Notes: generated from the sequence alone by a model not told the origin. DNA of 64,000 nucleotides from Buxus sempervirens (GCA_947561395.2 OX387183.1:3157883-3221882); one strand, 5' to 3'. Counted from the stretch's first letter, positions 24,121 to 39,100 are shown. A program made the numbers and translations.

Positions 24121-27100
24121 CTGAAATAATATTGATTGCATCAAATCAGAAGGGGTTACTGGAGAGATACTAGCAGATAAGAACCTCGACAAATACAAAC
24201 GTAATGTACTTTGAACATATTCTACATAGAAAACTGGCTTTTAGAGAGGATTGCAGATTTCTTATTTTCTTCCATTATATAATGGCCTTTGCATAGAAGT
24301 TTAGCCAGATAGGCAAAGCCATCCTGGCAGCTGGACAATAGCATTTTTTTCAACCACTATAAATTGCTTTCAGAAAGTCTTTCTAATATCAACAAACTCA
24401 TTAAACCCCCAATCCGAAATTTCAGTTTTTTTTCTTGACAAATTGACATAGTATCAATTAACCAAAGAACAGGCATGGGCCATCAGAGTTTTTTTCTTTT
24501 TCAGTCATAATTTATGATTTTTCATGCATAACAAAAGCTTACACATCAAAGACGAAAGACCCGTATTGGTCAACATAGTTTTTCCAACCGTCATTCACAG
24601 CTTATACTTAGGTGGTCCATGCATTGCAGGAGTTTCAGTCTAGTCTAACCTTTTTTTTTTCCTTTATGACTTAATAGATGAAGTAATCATTTCTTACTGG
24701 CGTATCTCAGGACGCCTCCTTAAATTACTGTACCTACTGGGGCATTGCCAGTCCCTAGCTCATAAATGAGTGTAGCCTCAGGAAGTAGCCAGCATAAAAC
24801 TCTGCTATAGAAATTTCAAATCATGGGTGCTGAAACTACGCTGTACAGTGAAGGCTATGAAACCATTTGGCTTGGCTACATGAAAAATACCCATATCAAT
24901 CATCACCTCCTCTGGAACCTAAATTTCAGCAGAAGCTCCATTTATGGTGATCACCAGGTAAAAAGCACAGAATTCGATGACAATCAAAGATTCAAAAAGG
25001 TACCATCAGGGGTTGGGGCCCATTATTTATGTGTTTACCCAGTAGACCAAAACAGACATGTGATAGCAAAAAATCTATGCAAATGTGTGATGCAGTGATT
25101 AACTTATTGAGAGAGCGGGAAAAGAGGCCTTTTTAGATTGGGTCATGAAAAAGCTATATTATACTAGTGATAACATCCAAAAGGTCATTGGAGAAAAGAG
25201 TCCATATTGGTCAAAAAATGTGAAAGCCATAAAAACTTGGAAGGACTCGAAATAAGATGACTAGGTTATAAAGGAGGAAAAATAGTTTCTAGAGACTAAT
25301 TCCTAAAAGAGAGAACCTTGACTGGGGACAACACAAATGTTAGATGCAAATACCATCTGTTATTACAGAGTTGGAAACGAGGTCTCATGAGAATTTTAAT
25401 GAAAATTATAAGTAAACTAAATGAAGCCATGAGGTTCAAAAGATTATCTGAGTGAAGAGGCTGTACTTGACTTTAAAGGAAACACAAGTCATTACTTGGA
25501 AAAAATTAACATTGGAAAAAGAGAGTGATAGTGAGACCAAAAAATAGGTATTCATAACCTGAGTCCAACAATTTATATTTGAGCGGAGATGCCTATTTGC
25601 AGATAATGTGCTTTTGGGATTTGCCCAAGTCTGCCTTTGGCCTATATAGATTAGATAAATCAGGCTTGCCCTATGTTCGTTCTCTTAAATAGCTTTAGAT
25701 CCTCCCTTTTGCTTCTTATTTGTTTTCTAGGGATCTTTATCCCATCCCATGTATATCCTTTACTTCATTAATACACAGGTTGGGGTCTTGGCCTCAACCC
25801 CCTTTAATATATAAAAAAAAAAAAAAAAGAAAGATAACGTGGTTTTGGCAGACCAAAATAAAGAGGAAATAAATATTGGAGTTATGAATGGACACCTTGG
25901 CATAAAAGTTTCCAAATAAGTTTGACTAGGAAGAGTATACAAAATGTGACTTAAGCACAAATAACAGTAAATGTGAAGAAAAATAAGATTTGAGTATCAA
26001 GGGATTTCTAAAAGCAATCAATTTTGCGTTCTTGGATAGATTATCCATAAAGAGCGCGCTAATGACAAGGTCATCACAGAAGTAATTAGAGTTGGATGGC
26101 TTAAGTGGAGAGATGCTCTTGTTGACATGTTCCACTCAAACTAAAAGAAAATTTTAGAAAACAACCACTAGGCTTGTTATAATTCGTGGATTACAATGTT
26201 GACCAACAAATAAGCAACATTTGCATGGGATAAATGTTTGTAAGATGAGGCTATTAAGATAGATGTGTGCGAAGAGAAGAGAAGATAACATATTCGTGCA
26301 CAGATGTGGTTGGAATAGGAGATAAAAGAAAATATGTTAAGACGGTTGGAGGCAGTTCTGAGAAGGTGTAAAGGAGTACTCATTGAAGGATCTACATTAT
26401 TCTACTACTGTTATAATGAATGTATGTTCAGTTCTATACTAGGTGGTAAAACAATAGAAGTAATGCAAACATTTTTATGATTGCATATAAACAAAGGAAC
26501 CTCTTTTTTTTTTTTTTTTTGATGAATAAAAACAAAGGGAAATTTAGCAACTACATAAATAAAAAAGCTTTGAAACTAAATGATATCTCAATTAAAATGT
26601 GGAAATGAAAATGCATGTGACAAGTTAGTATGTCTATGCTAGCCAAATTATTTAAAAGAATTTTGAGAGCTAGAAAAATATCACTCTTTATTCTAATATA
26701 AGAATCATAGTTGTTAAAATGCCTAGGCGATGCTAGGCAATAGACCTGCCTGTAGCCTAGGCGACAATTTTTTCATTTCAAAATAATCAAAATATATTCA
26801 TCATCCATTGTACATGGAAGTATCAAAAATCAAAAAAATCTAAATGAGCGAGAGGGAGGGAGTGAGCGAGACAGACACCAAACAAACACCAAACACTTTT
26901 ATTAAGTAATAAGAAAAGTAGTGTAGATTTTAGAAAAGAAAAACAATAGAAAACAATATTTGAAAGAGTCGGACAGGTTGGCAAGCAATAGAAAGCAATG
27001 CACAAAACAATAGAAATGTCAAACACTTTTATTAAATATAAACAATAGAAAGCAATGCACAAAACAACGGACAGGTTGGGATATTGGCATATTGCGACCA

Positions 27101-30100
27101 CAAACCAGAATCAGGTTGAGATATTGCGACCACGAACCGAACCATAGAGACATACAGAGAGCGAGAGAAATAGAGAGAGCGACAGAGATATAGAATGAGA
27201 GAGCGAGAGAAATAGAGAGAGTGACAGAGATCATACAGAGAGCGAGACAGGGACAGAGAGAGAGACAGAGGGAGCGAGCGAGAGGGAGGAGTGAGCGAGG
27301 GAGAAGGGGCGAGAGGGAGGGAGTGAGCAAGACAGAGGAGAGAGCGAGAGGGAGGGAGCGAGCAAGACAGAGGAGCGAGAGGGAGGGAATGAGCGACATA
27401 GAGGAGAGAGCGAGAGGGAGGGAGCGAGCAAGATAGAGGAGCGAGCAAGATAGAGGAGCGAGAGGGAGCGAGCGAGCGGGAGGGAGGGAGAGCGAGAGGG
27501 AGGAAGCGAGTGAGAGGGAGGGCGAGCGAGACTGAGAGAGCAAGAGGGAGAGAGTGAGCGAGAGGGAGGAAACAGAGAGTGAGAGAGAGCGACATAGAGA
27601 GAACAAGACGAAGAAGAGGAGGAGAAGAAACATACCTTTCACCTTGCGGCTAGCCTCGATGAAGTTGGATGAAGACGACGAAGCTGTCTCCCTGGTTTGT
27701 ACAGCTTCTCCTCTTCTTGCGTTTACTTGCTCGCCTTATTTGCTCACCCAGGCGAGTAGCGGTCGCCTAGGCCATCGCCTAGGTCGCCTAGGCATACCTC
27801 GCATAGGTGTGGTAACGCCTGGCCCTTGATTTAGCGCCTACTCGACTAGGCGGTTGCCTAGGGGCCTAGGCGACCGCCTTTAATAACTATGATAAGAATT
27901 AAGGAGATCTATAAAATTGCAGTAAAGTGAATCAAATAATAAACTTGTAGGCACAGATGGAGCACGAATGAATGAAAAGAACCTTGAGCATCAGAAAATC
28001 AGTTTGGTTTCATTCAAAGATGAGATCTATATTGAGGTTCTCTTTCTTGTTTTTTCAATTACTAGAGAAATGGCCTTCTGTTTTTATAAGAAGAGACATA
28101 CAATAAGTGTCCAGAGAATTAATCAGGTAGGCTTTGAGCAAGAATGGAGAAAGTAAATACATTTCATTAAGGGCTTGTATGAGATAGAACTAAAAACTGT
28201 GAGAACTGGTGGAGACACCAATGAGTTTCCTGCAATAATGGGTTATAAATATTGTTGGTGTTAATTATGATGCCCTAGATTTCCCTTCAATTATAGATGA
28301 ATTTGATGACTCATATTCAAATGGGGAAGCCTAGGTGTAAGTTATTTGCATATAAGATGGTATTGGGGGCTAAGATAGAGAAGGAATAAGCACAAAATAA
28401 AACTATGAAGGAAAACCCTGGAATCAGAAAGTTCCAAAATAAGTTCAATAAAGAATGAGTACAAGGAATGCAACATGTAGGAGAAATACGTGCACTAATT
28501 ATTGATAGTGATGTGTTGATTACAAATTGTTAAAATGTGGCTTGATAAGTCAATAATATTGGCTTGAAATGTCTAAAATGGTGGCTGGTTAATGACAACC
28601 ACCAACTGCCAACCACCAGCCACCACCACCCTTGTCTAATGCCAATTTAATGCCAGCTACTAGCTGCAAACCACCTCATTTAATACCCATGAAGCTCACC
28701 TATAAATAGGAGAGCTTCTAGGCATTCTATGATCATCTCAGAATGAAGAAACATATAGTGTGTTTGTGTGAGAGCATTGGGTGTGGTGGGTTTGGGGTTT
28801 GAGAGTTTCCTATTCTTGTAACACTATTATTCATAGCGAACACTTCTGATCACCTACCCCGTGGATGTAGTTCTTCTGTGATTGTTATTTATTTTTTCCT
28901 AATTGTCCATCTACGATCCTGATTTTTTACAACAAACTGGTATCAGAGCTTGGTTTTGCTCTTATTGAGAAGAGTAGGTTAAGAAGGCTTAGACATTTGA
29001 AATAGAGACCTAAGGATGCACCTATAAGGAGGCATGGAAGGATGCATATTGAAGGACTTTAGAGATCAAGAGGAAAACCTAAAAAGACATGAATGGAGTT
29101 AATAAAACAAGATTTACATGAAGATAAATAAATCGAAGATACGATTTTTGCTAGAATGGGATGGAGATACAAGATATGTGTCCTGACCCCACTTCGGTGG
29201 GAGTTGGCTTATGTTGATGATGATGAACTTATATCTTTAATCCTCAATAACAACCCTAGCCTGGTACGTTATAATTCCAAATATACCCTTATCTTACTTC
29301 GCTTTGCCCACAAGGCTCCTTCAGGTCCCTCCCTCTTTGGACTGAGAGAATATTGTAACTCATAAGATTCTAAATATAAGCAACTTTTCTAACACCATGA
29401 AATTCCCAAAAATTGCCACTTTGTCATGTTAGATCAATTATATGAATTTCACTTAAGGTGAAAGGTGAATTCTATAGGAAAGCTATTAGAACATTAATAA
29501 TAAATTAGGCAGAATGTTGGCAACCAGGAAGCAATTTGTATGCAAAATAATCATACTAAGATGAAAATGTTGAGATAAGTGTTAGAAACAATAATAAGGA
29601 TAAATGATCAACCAAAAATGCAATTTAATAGTGTATGTTAAAAATAAAAGAGAAAAAGGAAAAAAGAGCGGTTGCTAAGATGCATAAGCATATTAAATAG
29701 AGGGCTATGATGGTGCAAGTTGGAAGGTGTAAGTTAAGGGTCTAAATGGACTAGAGTGAGGCCAAGCATGACCTAGATAGAGTTAGTTTGAAGAAGGCAT
29801 AAAAGCTAGTTAAAGATATGGCTTTTGATAGGCTTGAAAGGCAGAACAAGACTGGTGTTTTTGGCCCCAGTAGTGATAGGTAATTATTGTCATTTTCATT
29901 GACTAAATATGATCCTGACAAATAGACCGAAACACAAGTTTGACTGTTTATGATAAAAACTAATTGAGTCAGTCTTAGCAATTCAAATTTTGGGCACCTT
30001 GTGATTCCCCTCAACACGTTCCATTTTTAATTAGTAGGCCTAAGTCATAGAGAACCTGCACAGTTTCTCAACGTACACTGTAATGCATGTTATTCCTTAA

Positions 30101-33100
30101 TGAGACAATAATTAAAATAATTGAACACAAGAACTGTAATATCAATGTGTCCATGTGTGTGGTGTATAAGTGAGTGTGTGTGTATACTAGTGACAGTTGC
30201 CCTCTTTAGTCATCAATTGTTAAGAGAGGAAATAAAAATAGCTGAAGCTGGAAAACTTACAGAAATAATTCCCCATCCAGTCGGTACAAATGCTAATATG
30301 CACGCAAATATGTCAGGGATGGACAGTTTTGTGACTATAACTGCAACAGCTAAACCAGCCACTGCTAGCATGAAGGAAAGACCTTGGATAAAGCGCAATA
30401 GCAGCTGAAAATTGACAGATATCGTCTGACTGAATGTGAAAACCTGAAAAAACCAGCACAACAAGGAAGGATTATAATTTAAAATCAGATTACATATCCA
30501 TTTAATTATATTGGGAGTTAGACAATTGTTTCATAACATGTTGCACACCTTGAAAAGAATTATTAGCACAGCCAGCACAACCCATGATAGGCCATATACC
30601 TAAAAACATAAAAAAAGTGTCAAAAATTCAGAAAGTATTTGAAAAAAAAAAGAAAAAGAAAAAAGAAATCACAACAGTTCAATTTTCATGTTAAAATGTA
30701 TGTGTTCAAGAGAATTTAAATCCAGAACGAAGACAAACAGTTAACAATTGGAAATGCTGTTAAAATTTAATGCGCATTGAGAACACAACAACAGAGGTGT
30801 TAGAAACCTCAAAAAGTATTTCTCCTATCATGACATCAATATCTATTAAAAAGTTAATAAGACCAACCAAAAAGAGAACTAGATTACACTATTATTTTAT
30901 CTTCAGAATAAAAGCTCAGGAAAAAAGTAGGCACTGGGATGACTACCTGAAATCCATTCAAAAGGTTTTAATAGTCAAACATAGAATTACAAAACTCAAT
31001 ATTGAAAATGAAAAACGTATAACATTGACACCTGACAACATTCAATTCATTGCAAATATTTAATTTTGTGCTCTATTTTGACAGGAACATGCTTCAGTGG
31101 GAACTGTTTACCACACTAGTGAGCAGCATTTGCTAATGTAGAAGCAGCATTCTGAACTTGGGGACCATGATTAAGAATTACTGAGAGGAAACCTTAGGGG
31201 AGCTTAATTTTATTGAAATTTTAAGATGCACATACCATCTTGTATCTAAGCCACAATAATTTGTAATGTTGAAGTGGACATTGATTGGGAGCAACGAGCT
31301 ATTCTCCTCCCTTCTTGGCTCCATTCTGAGTGCTTTGCCCATCTCTCTATTGTTGGCTTCTCTAAAATAAAATCTCTCCCATTTGGGACGCTAGCAGACT
31401 CGCCTCTTTCCAATCATTTTCCCTATAGAACCAAAAAGCTTCTTGCTAATATCCTTTTTCTACATTCTTCACCTAACACCTAATTACCTATCCTTTGGTT
31501 TCTCCGTGATAATTCCTACTCCATTTTTCATTTTTTATGTACAACATAAACACTTTTTGCATATACTTTTGTCTTAATGGACAGTAATGATTTTTTCAGT
31601 CAGGACTGGTAGGAGCAGACTTCAATATTGTTGTTGTTTGTCAATGCAGATAAACCACATGCCTGGAAAACATGGATAACCTATTCAACGACTCCCCTTT
31701 CTCTCTCTCTCATATTGTCTTTTAGTCAATCAGTCACCCTTAACTTTTTGTATTGTATGATTAACCTGGGATTCTAGATTGGCTAGAAAATCGGAGAGAA
31801 TCTTTCATCTTTAAAGTTTGGGATTTTATATTCTTTTTGTTTTTGCGAAAAAATCCAACATATCATTCAGGGGCCCAAAACATTCCAATGAATCAAACCT
31901 CAAAAGCAATAGGTGATAATAACAACAAAAAAAAAAAAAAAAAAGAAACATGGTAAGAATTGTGCAGTCCATGAGTGTAAGAGTTCTTAAATAAACACAA
32001 CAGTGATACTAAAGTTGGACATAGCCATTATACACCATGAAAGAATCAAAGTACTTGTATCGTTGTGAAGACCACTTCAGACCATAAAGTTTTTTCCTAG
32101 GCACCTGGAAACATTGTTGTTGTTGCATGTAGAACTGTTCCTTCAGATCCTCATAGAATTAGTAAAATGGTATGGAAATTAGGAAAATTAAATATCTAAA
32201 GAAATTAGTAAAAGGCCATGGAAGCTTGTGATGCCAGAATATTGGTTTGAATATGCTTCTGACAATTAAGTATTCAAATCATAATTTACTACAAAGTAAT
32301 TACATAAATTAAAAACTTATGACACTTGGTGAAAGGTCATAGAAACTTTTGAAAGACTTTTGCTTGGATGATTAATTATGTTGAAAATAGGGTTTCTAGT
32401 ATAAATGTGGGAGTAGAATTCAAGGACCTTGCCTTGTTTACATAACGCAAAAATATAGCCACAAATCATAAATATTTGAGAATTTTAGCATCTTTTCCAT
32501 TGGTCCAAAGATTTTCATTTTGAATGAGCAACATCCATGGTTTATCCTGATTGGTTTGGGATGCAACAAAGTGCAATGGTATAGACTCTCTTATAGTTCA
32601 TACATGACAAGGAAGCAGTGCTACTAGTATATTAGAGGTCATGTTGCACGAGAGATCCAGCCAAGGTAGACTTTACTTGTTAGTTTGGACTTTGAAGAGT
32701 CGTTGATTTTGTTTGTCTTTTTTTGGTATGATTATGTTGTATTATTGTAAACCTTTTTATTTTAAAAGTTTATTATTGTACATTCCTTGTATTTTGTGAG
32801 ATAATTGAATGTCTTTGAATTTGGTCATTTTCTACTTACACTTGTTAATTTTTTTTCTTTTTTTGTGCATTTGATATTAGAATCATTATTCCATTTATTT
32901 AATTTTATTTTTTATTTACTTTATTGGCTTTTTTTTTTATTTCTTGAATTTTTAATGATCAAGCATTTCTCGGCATGGCAACATAGAATTTGCAGCAACA
33001 CAAGCAGCATGGCAAAATGGCATCGAATTTGACTCAATGCACCATGGATTTATGGCTTATAAGTTAAATCTATAAATCTCGATATTTTTTTACCCAGTCT

Positions 33101-36100
33101 TTCAATAAATATTAAAAAATTTTCCATTCATTTTTCTTTATTTTCTTAAAAAAGTTTAAGAAAATAAAATTTAGTAGCTCTATTTGACCCCTTTTTTCTT
33201 TTCAACTTGATTTTTATATTTTCAAATTGATTTTTATATATGTGATATCTAAGGTAGATTTAGTAGCTCTATTTGACCCTTTTTTTCCGCCTTTTCACAT
33301 GTACTGTCTATGTATAATTTTTGGATCCTTCAACCCTTTCAGGAACTTTTGGCACTTATATAAGCTTTTACGGGTTCAAAGTGTTTGGCACTTATCAATA
33401 AGATTTGGTACAGGATATAAAAGCAACATTGTGAATCACATCAATTATTAGTATTATTATTATTACATCATTCAGAAAAAGAACATGACTTAAATCTAGA
33501 TCTTCGCGCATGATGCAAACAAAAGTATTATACAAAGAATGGTCATATAAGATGTAAGATCAGGTGTCACCATTATACGGACAAGAGAAAATATATTAAC
33601 TAAACCAAACACAACACGAGTTGAAACTCTCAGTCGTCCCATAACAAAATTCGAATCCAAGAATCTGGCAACATTTTAACAGGCTAATACTTTTTCAACC
33701 ATTTTCACCAAAGATAATACTCTAGCATTCTATGATGTTAGAATGAAAGTATGCAGAATGCATGAAGACGACTATTTCACTGCTTTCCCCTCACTTTGTT
33801 AAATGGAGGTAAAGTAAAATTAAATGGACATAGAATGATTGTGCTACCATGCCTAAAGAAATTCTGTAAGAATAATAACTCATAAAATCTGAGCGTATTG
33901 ATACCTTTACATTCAAGTGAATGGAGATCAGTTTTTTCTTGTAATATGTTTGTTAAGCACTCAAAATTCAATCCATGGTAGTCAACAATTAAAAATCACA
34001 GACACTTGAATTAAAATGTTTTGACCAAAAACAAAAACGGATGCTGCATAAAAGGAAAAAAGAAAGAGGGGAGTAAATGATAACAATAAGTCTCAATTTA
34101 TTCTATGGTGATGGCCGTTACAATTGTTAGTAATCAACAAACATTTATATTTGTCAATCATGTATTACCAAGAAAAAAGGTAGCATCTTAGAACTCATAT
34201 GCTAGTTCAAATAAGACATAGGATTACCAGCACAGATTTCAGCAAATAACATCAGAACAAAATGGAGATTGTAGACACTTGATAGTTAGTCACTATATAG
34301 TTGAAAAAGTGAGTCAGCAAATGAGTCCAAAGAAAGATGTCAAAACCTGTAAAATCACTGTGCATAAAGAAAGTTTTACCGTCAATGATGTATCTGTTCC
34401 TGACACATGCAACTTGTAAACGATGCCATACTGAAAAATGAAAAATCTCAAACTCAATATGGTCTCCATCAGCCTCCCCCGCACTGTCCGGATATGAGCC
34501 TGTAAATGTGATGTTTTTATCACAGTTAAGATCAATAACATTATAGTAATACAATGACATGCTAAACATCTGAAGTATCAATTTATTAGTTAAATATTAA
34601 ATATTTATAAAAGAGAACTGAATACAATGACATTTTAAACTGGTCAGTTTACCTAAAATAAATGTATAACAGACTGTTCACAAATTCAAATAATTAAAAA
34701 TTTTACCACAAATAAAAAATGCATATATTCACAGATTACAAGCATCTTCTAACATGTGACAAACCTATCCAAGAATGTCATACCAACCAAAGCACCTTTA
34801 TGTAAAACATTTGTTTGTGCCAATTTTCACACATTTAAAAATTGTTTCAGTGTTTTCAAATTCATAAAAATATGTTTTGAAAATACTAAATAATTAAAAG
34901 CATTATTATAATTGCTTTTATAAAGACTAAAGAAGCCTGGATTTGGTCATCTTTGATTTTAACATAAATTCATCTCAAACTGCAGTATATGAAATCCATT
35001 TTTTAAAAACTTTTTTATAAAGAAAAAAAGAAAAGAAAAGTGTGGCCTAATTTCACGAAATAACGCATTATACCTAAGGCTGTTTTTGGTAGGTGAGAAA
35101 CAATGCACAGGGAAACTGGAAAATTACTTTCCTTTGTTTTACTTTCATTTTGAGAGGAAACTTTGAGGGCTTCTAGTGAAAAAAATTTGGCTTTGCTGGA
35201 AAATTACTTTCCAATGGGTGCAAATTTTCTCTGAACCAAACACAAATTCCATCCCAATAAATTCTGTGGAACCAAACATGTTATACTCCAATATTTCATT
35301 GATTATTTGATTAATTTATTTTAGGAATCATTGGAAATTGTGCCTAATGGATTCTATTGATTTTGATAGGTGGAGAAGAGGAAGGGCAAATATGAAATTT
35401 TGCCAAGGATCCAGGGGTTGGATTTAGAGAGATCAAGTAAGTATATTTAAGGCTTTTATTTAAATTTTAAGTGGTGAAGGTGCATAAGCATGATAGAAAT
35501 GCAATGAATGGTATCATATTTTAATTAAAAATCCTAAATTAATAATGGAGAATGAAGGGGGCGTGTGATCCTTTCTAAAAGAGAGTTGTGTGTGTTAAGG
35601 AAACTATCTAATAGGGTTGTTGGGAGTTTCCTAAGTATAAATATGAATTTTTGAGGAATTTAGAAGGTTTATTGAACTTGTTTTTGACAACTGGACTGAG
35701 AGAGGACCCTACTGTTTTGGTTGTGTGATTTAGAACTCAGAGGAAAGATCATCCAATGCCTAGAGTGAAGTAGGAGAGTTGCTGGAATTCTCAACTGTTC
35801 TTGGAGTTTGGATTTGTTGTAAAAAGAGGCAAGTAACACCCCTTTTTGTTTAATCGTTGCATGGTTTTAGCTTTATTTGACTGAGACTGATTTGAAACAT
35901 GTGTATGATGATTTCAGAAGTAAACCCATGTATTTTATGAAGTATATTTCGTGGATTTACTTGGTTATGTATGAAGTTTATAAAAACTGTCAAACATGCA
36001 TAAAAGAGTGACTTTCTTAGGTTTTGATTGAGATTGATTGTAAAACTATGTTCTGATGCATTTGGAATGATCTAGCATGTTTTGAGGATGAAAATACATT

Positions 36101-39100
36101 TTTTCGAAGTGATTTGATGAGTTGGTTTGGTGTTTGGATTTAGATTGAAATTTCGTTAAGTGCAAATCTACGAACTACAACTAACGCCCGATGTGTTGTT
36201 CGAGCGCCCTCCAAGGCACCACGGCTAAAATTAAGGCTGCCCTACCCAGCTCGAGCGCTGGATTGAGCAACTGAGTGACCTGAGATTTATTTTTTGAAAC
36301 CTAAGACATGTTTTTAGACACCCGACCTGCGTCCGACGTCACTTGAGCATTCTCTTTGTTTTTCTTCAGAGCTTGATGTAACGCTCGAACCTTGTATCGA
36401 GTGCTCAAGCATTGTAACCCAGAAACTACTCTGCATGACCTATCACTCTAGCGCGACAGCGAGCGACCATTCCCAGAATTCATTTACACTTGACGCTTGA
36501 TATAGCACCCTATCTAGGCTCAAGCGTCCCTTTCCAGATTTCCATATTTTTGACCAAAATGCCTAGAATTTGATTCTAAAATGATTTTTATGAAATTTCA
36601 ACTCATGTATCAACTAGATTAGGGTATTTTGAGAGTGTTTGCATTGGCCAAAACATTATTTGGATTTTTAATGAAGATTTTGGGTACTTTTTGCTAAAAT
36701 AACTCTTTTTTGGGGATATGGTTCCAAATTATTTTCTTTAGGGTATTTTGAGAGTTTGCATTGCCCAAAACATCAATTTCCCCTTTCCATTTCTCGAAAA
36801 GAAGGGGGAATTGATGTATCATGCAGCTTTTTGTGCTATCATGTGGCTGGTATGGCTGACTCGGAATCAGTGCATATTTGATGGAGGTACTATACAACAG
36901 CATAAAATTCTAGAGGATATCATTGTCCTAGTAGCAGATTGGGTCAGTATTAGGGAGGAGTTCAGATCTACTTCAACAAACGACATCTTACGGAATTGGG
37001 TAGCTGTCACCCAAATGCTTTAAATTGGTCCAGAGTTGATGCTTAATTGATGTAGTTTTATTTTCTTAGCTGTGTTCAGCAATTTATAATTTTCTCTCTT
37101 GTTTTTGTACTCCCATATCTCATGGGGTCTTGTATGTTCTCTTTCCCTTCATTCTAATATATCCTTCATTATTCATTAAAAAAAAATTGTTTTCTTTACA
37201 ACTTGGCTTATTTTCAATAGTTCCTACACTTGTATTTGAACTACCTAAAGATGTTTTCAAGGTTGTTGAGACAGAATTATTGGTATTTCCTTTGTGTATC
37301 TCAGAGTGACTATTTTTCTCACTCATGTATCTTGGGTTGAGACTTGGTTTTCCTCCATGTATCTTGGAGATGACTTGTGGAGCTATTGTGGATGATTTGG
37401 TATCAGAGGCAACATGTTTTCAGTATTGGTTTTCAGTGTCAAGCGGGCATAGCTTGTTATGGATCCATAGTTTAGCTAGGAGTGAAAGTGGTATACTCTT
37501 TGTTTAGTTAACCCTCTTTCATCTATGCTTCCACCATGTATTTTGGTGAGGCCTTCCTGTATCTGGTTGTGTTATAGCAATCAAACCCACTTGTATCTCG
37601 ACGAGGTCATTTCTTTTGGGCTACCAATTGTGTATCACGGTTTGGTATTCTCACGTTGTTGTTAATTTGCGTATTGTTGCAGTTGACTGAATTGTACGTG
37701 CCAGCCCACCATGTATCTCGGATAGGTGATCCACAAAAAATCAACTTGTATCTCAGCTTCACACATAAGCCATGAGGTGGCAAACTTTGTTGAAGGCCTT
37801 TAGCTACTCAAAGATATATTATTTTCATGAGTCCTATGATGTCACAAACATGGGGTGGATTTGTTTTGAATTGTGAAACACTGATTTGAACAATGAATTG
37901 GACTTTGGTTTGGAAATGATTTTTGATTGCTGAAAATGATTTGTAAATGAATTAATTGTCACTGATATATGTTTTAACATCATGCTATGATTTATATATT
38001 CTATCAACTGTTGTTTTCATGTATGGCGCTACTTGCTGAGATATATCTCATTCTTGCTTTTGTTTTAGTTTTCAGATATTCCAGGTGAGGCCGCTACTAT
38101 TGGGGCTTATGAGCAAGGTTTTCAATTTCGCATTTTGCCCACATTTTGCTGGGCATGCCAAGAAATCAAGGGAAAAAGAATTCCCCACAATTTCCCCATT
38201 TTTGCTTTGAGCCCATAGTGCCAGGATTTGGGTTTATATTTTTAGTGAACAAATCTAGATCCGGGGCGCTACAAAACATACCATATCGATGTGTTTAGTT
38301 AGGTAGAAATAGTGGAAAGAAAAATAAAGAGCACTTTCTTTTTTTGAGCGGAGAACTTTGAGAGCCTTTTAGTAGAAAAATGGAGCTTTTTCCGACAATT
38401 ACTTTCCAATGGGCACAATTTTCACATGAACCAAATGCTCTAATTTCAATGGAAAGTTCATTTTCCTTTCCTATAGATTCAGTCAGAACAAACATATCCT
38501 AAAGAATAAGGAAGAAAGTTGTCTAAATCCACAATTATTCAGTCCAAACTCAAAATAATGTAGTTTTAGGATTATTTATGACTGAAATTAATATAAAATG
38601 CAAAATTTTACATTATGAAAAAAAAAACCGCAAATTAGGAAAATGTTTGTCAACTTGATCCCTAGAATAAGGCAACTTTTTTTTTTTTTTTGGTAAACTA
38701 GAATAAGGCAACTTACTCTTCCTAAAGAGCCACTATATCTAACAAAATTTATTTCAAGATAAAGAATTTAGGCTGATGTATTAAACTCACAGAATGTCTT
38801 TCTACTCAACTAAGAACTTCAACAAAGTTTGGTTCTTCCACACAGAATGTCTTTCTACTCAAATAGTATGGTTTAATTGCTATGTTTAGGCTGATGTACT
38901 TGTCTATTAGGCCCGTTTGGTTCGCGGAATTGGAGCAAGAATTTGACGTAAGAAATGGAATTGGGCTCTCAATTCAAATTTTTGTGGTTGGTTGAATATT
39001 GAAATTTGGAATTAAAATTCAACCCAATTCCATTGAACGTTCTTAGGTTATCTTATAGATAAGCCAATTCACATCATCATAGAGGAGAATTCTGATTCTT

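Noticed and set aside
24823-25098. 91-codon ORF considered as a small gene in the last callose synthase intron
   Set aside because: No homology that I recognise, no splice or promoter context, and composition like the surrounding intron.
27019-27642. Long Ser/Leu-rich ORFs (up to 207 codons) on the minus strand and Arg/Glu-rich ORFs on the plus strand
   Set aside because: They are translations of the purine-rich minisatellite in several frames, with no domain and no splice context.
28938-28949. tggtatcagagc considered as part of a tRNA gene
   Set aside because: It is the complement-type primer-binding site next to an LTR; no tRNA cloverleaf surrounds it.
36181-36560. CG-containing 'cgagcgc' repeats considered as a CpG island or gene start
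   Set aside because: They fall inside the solo LTR and no ORF or promoter follows.
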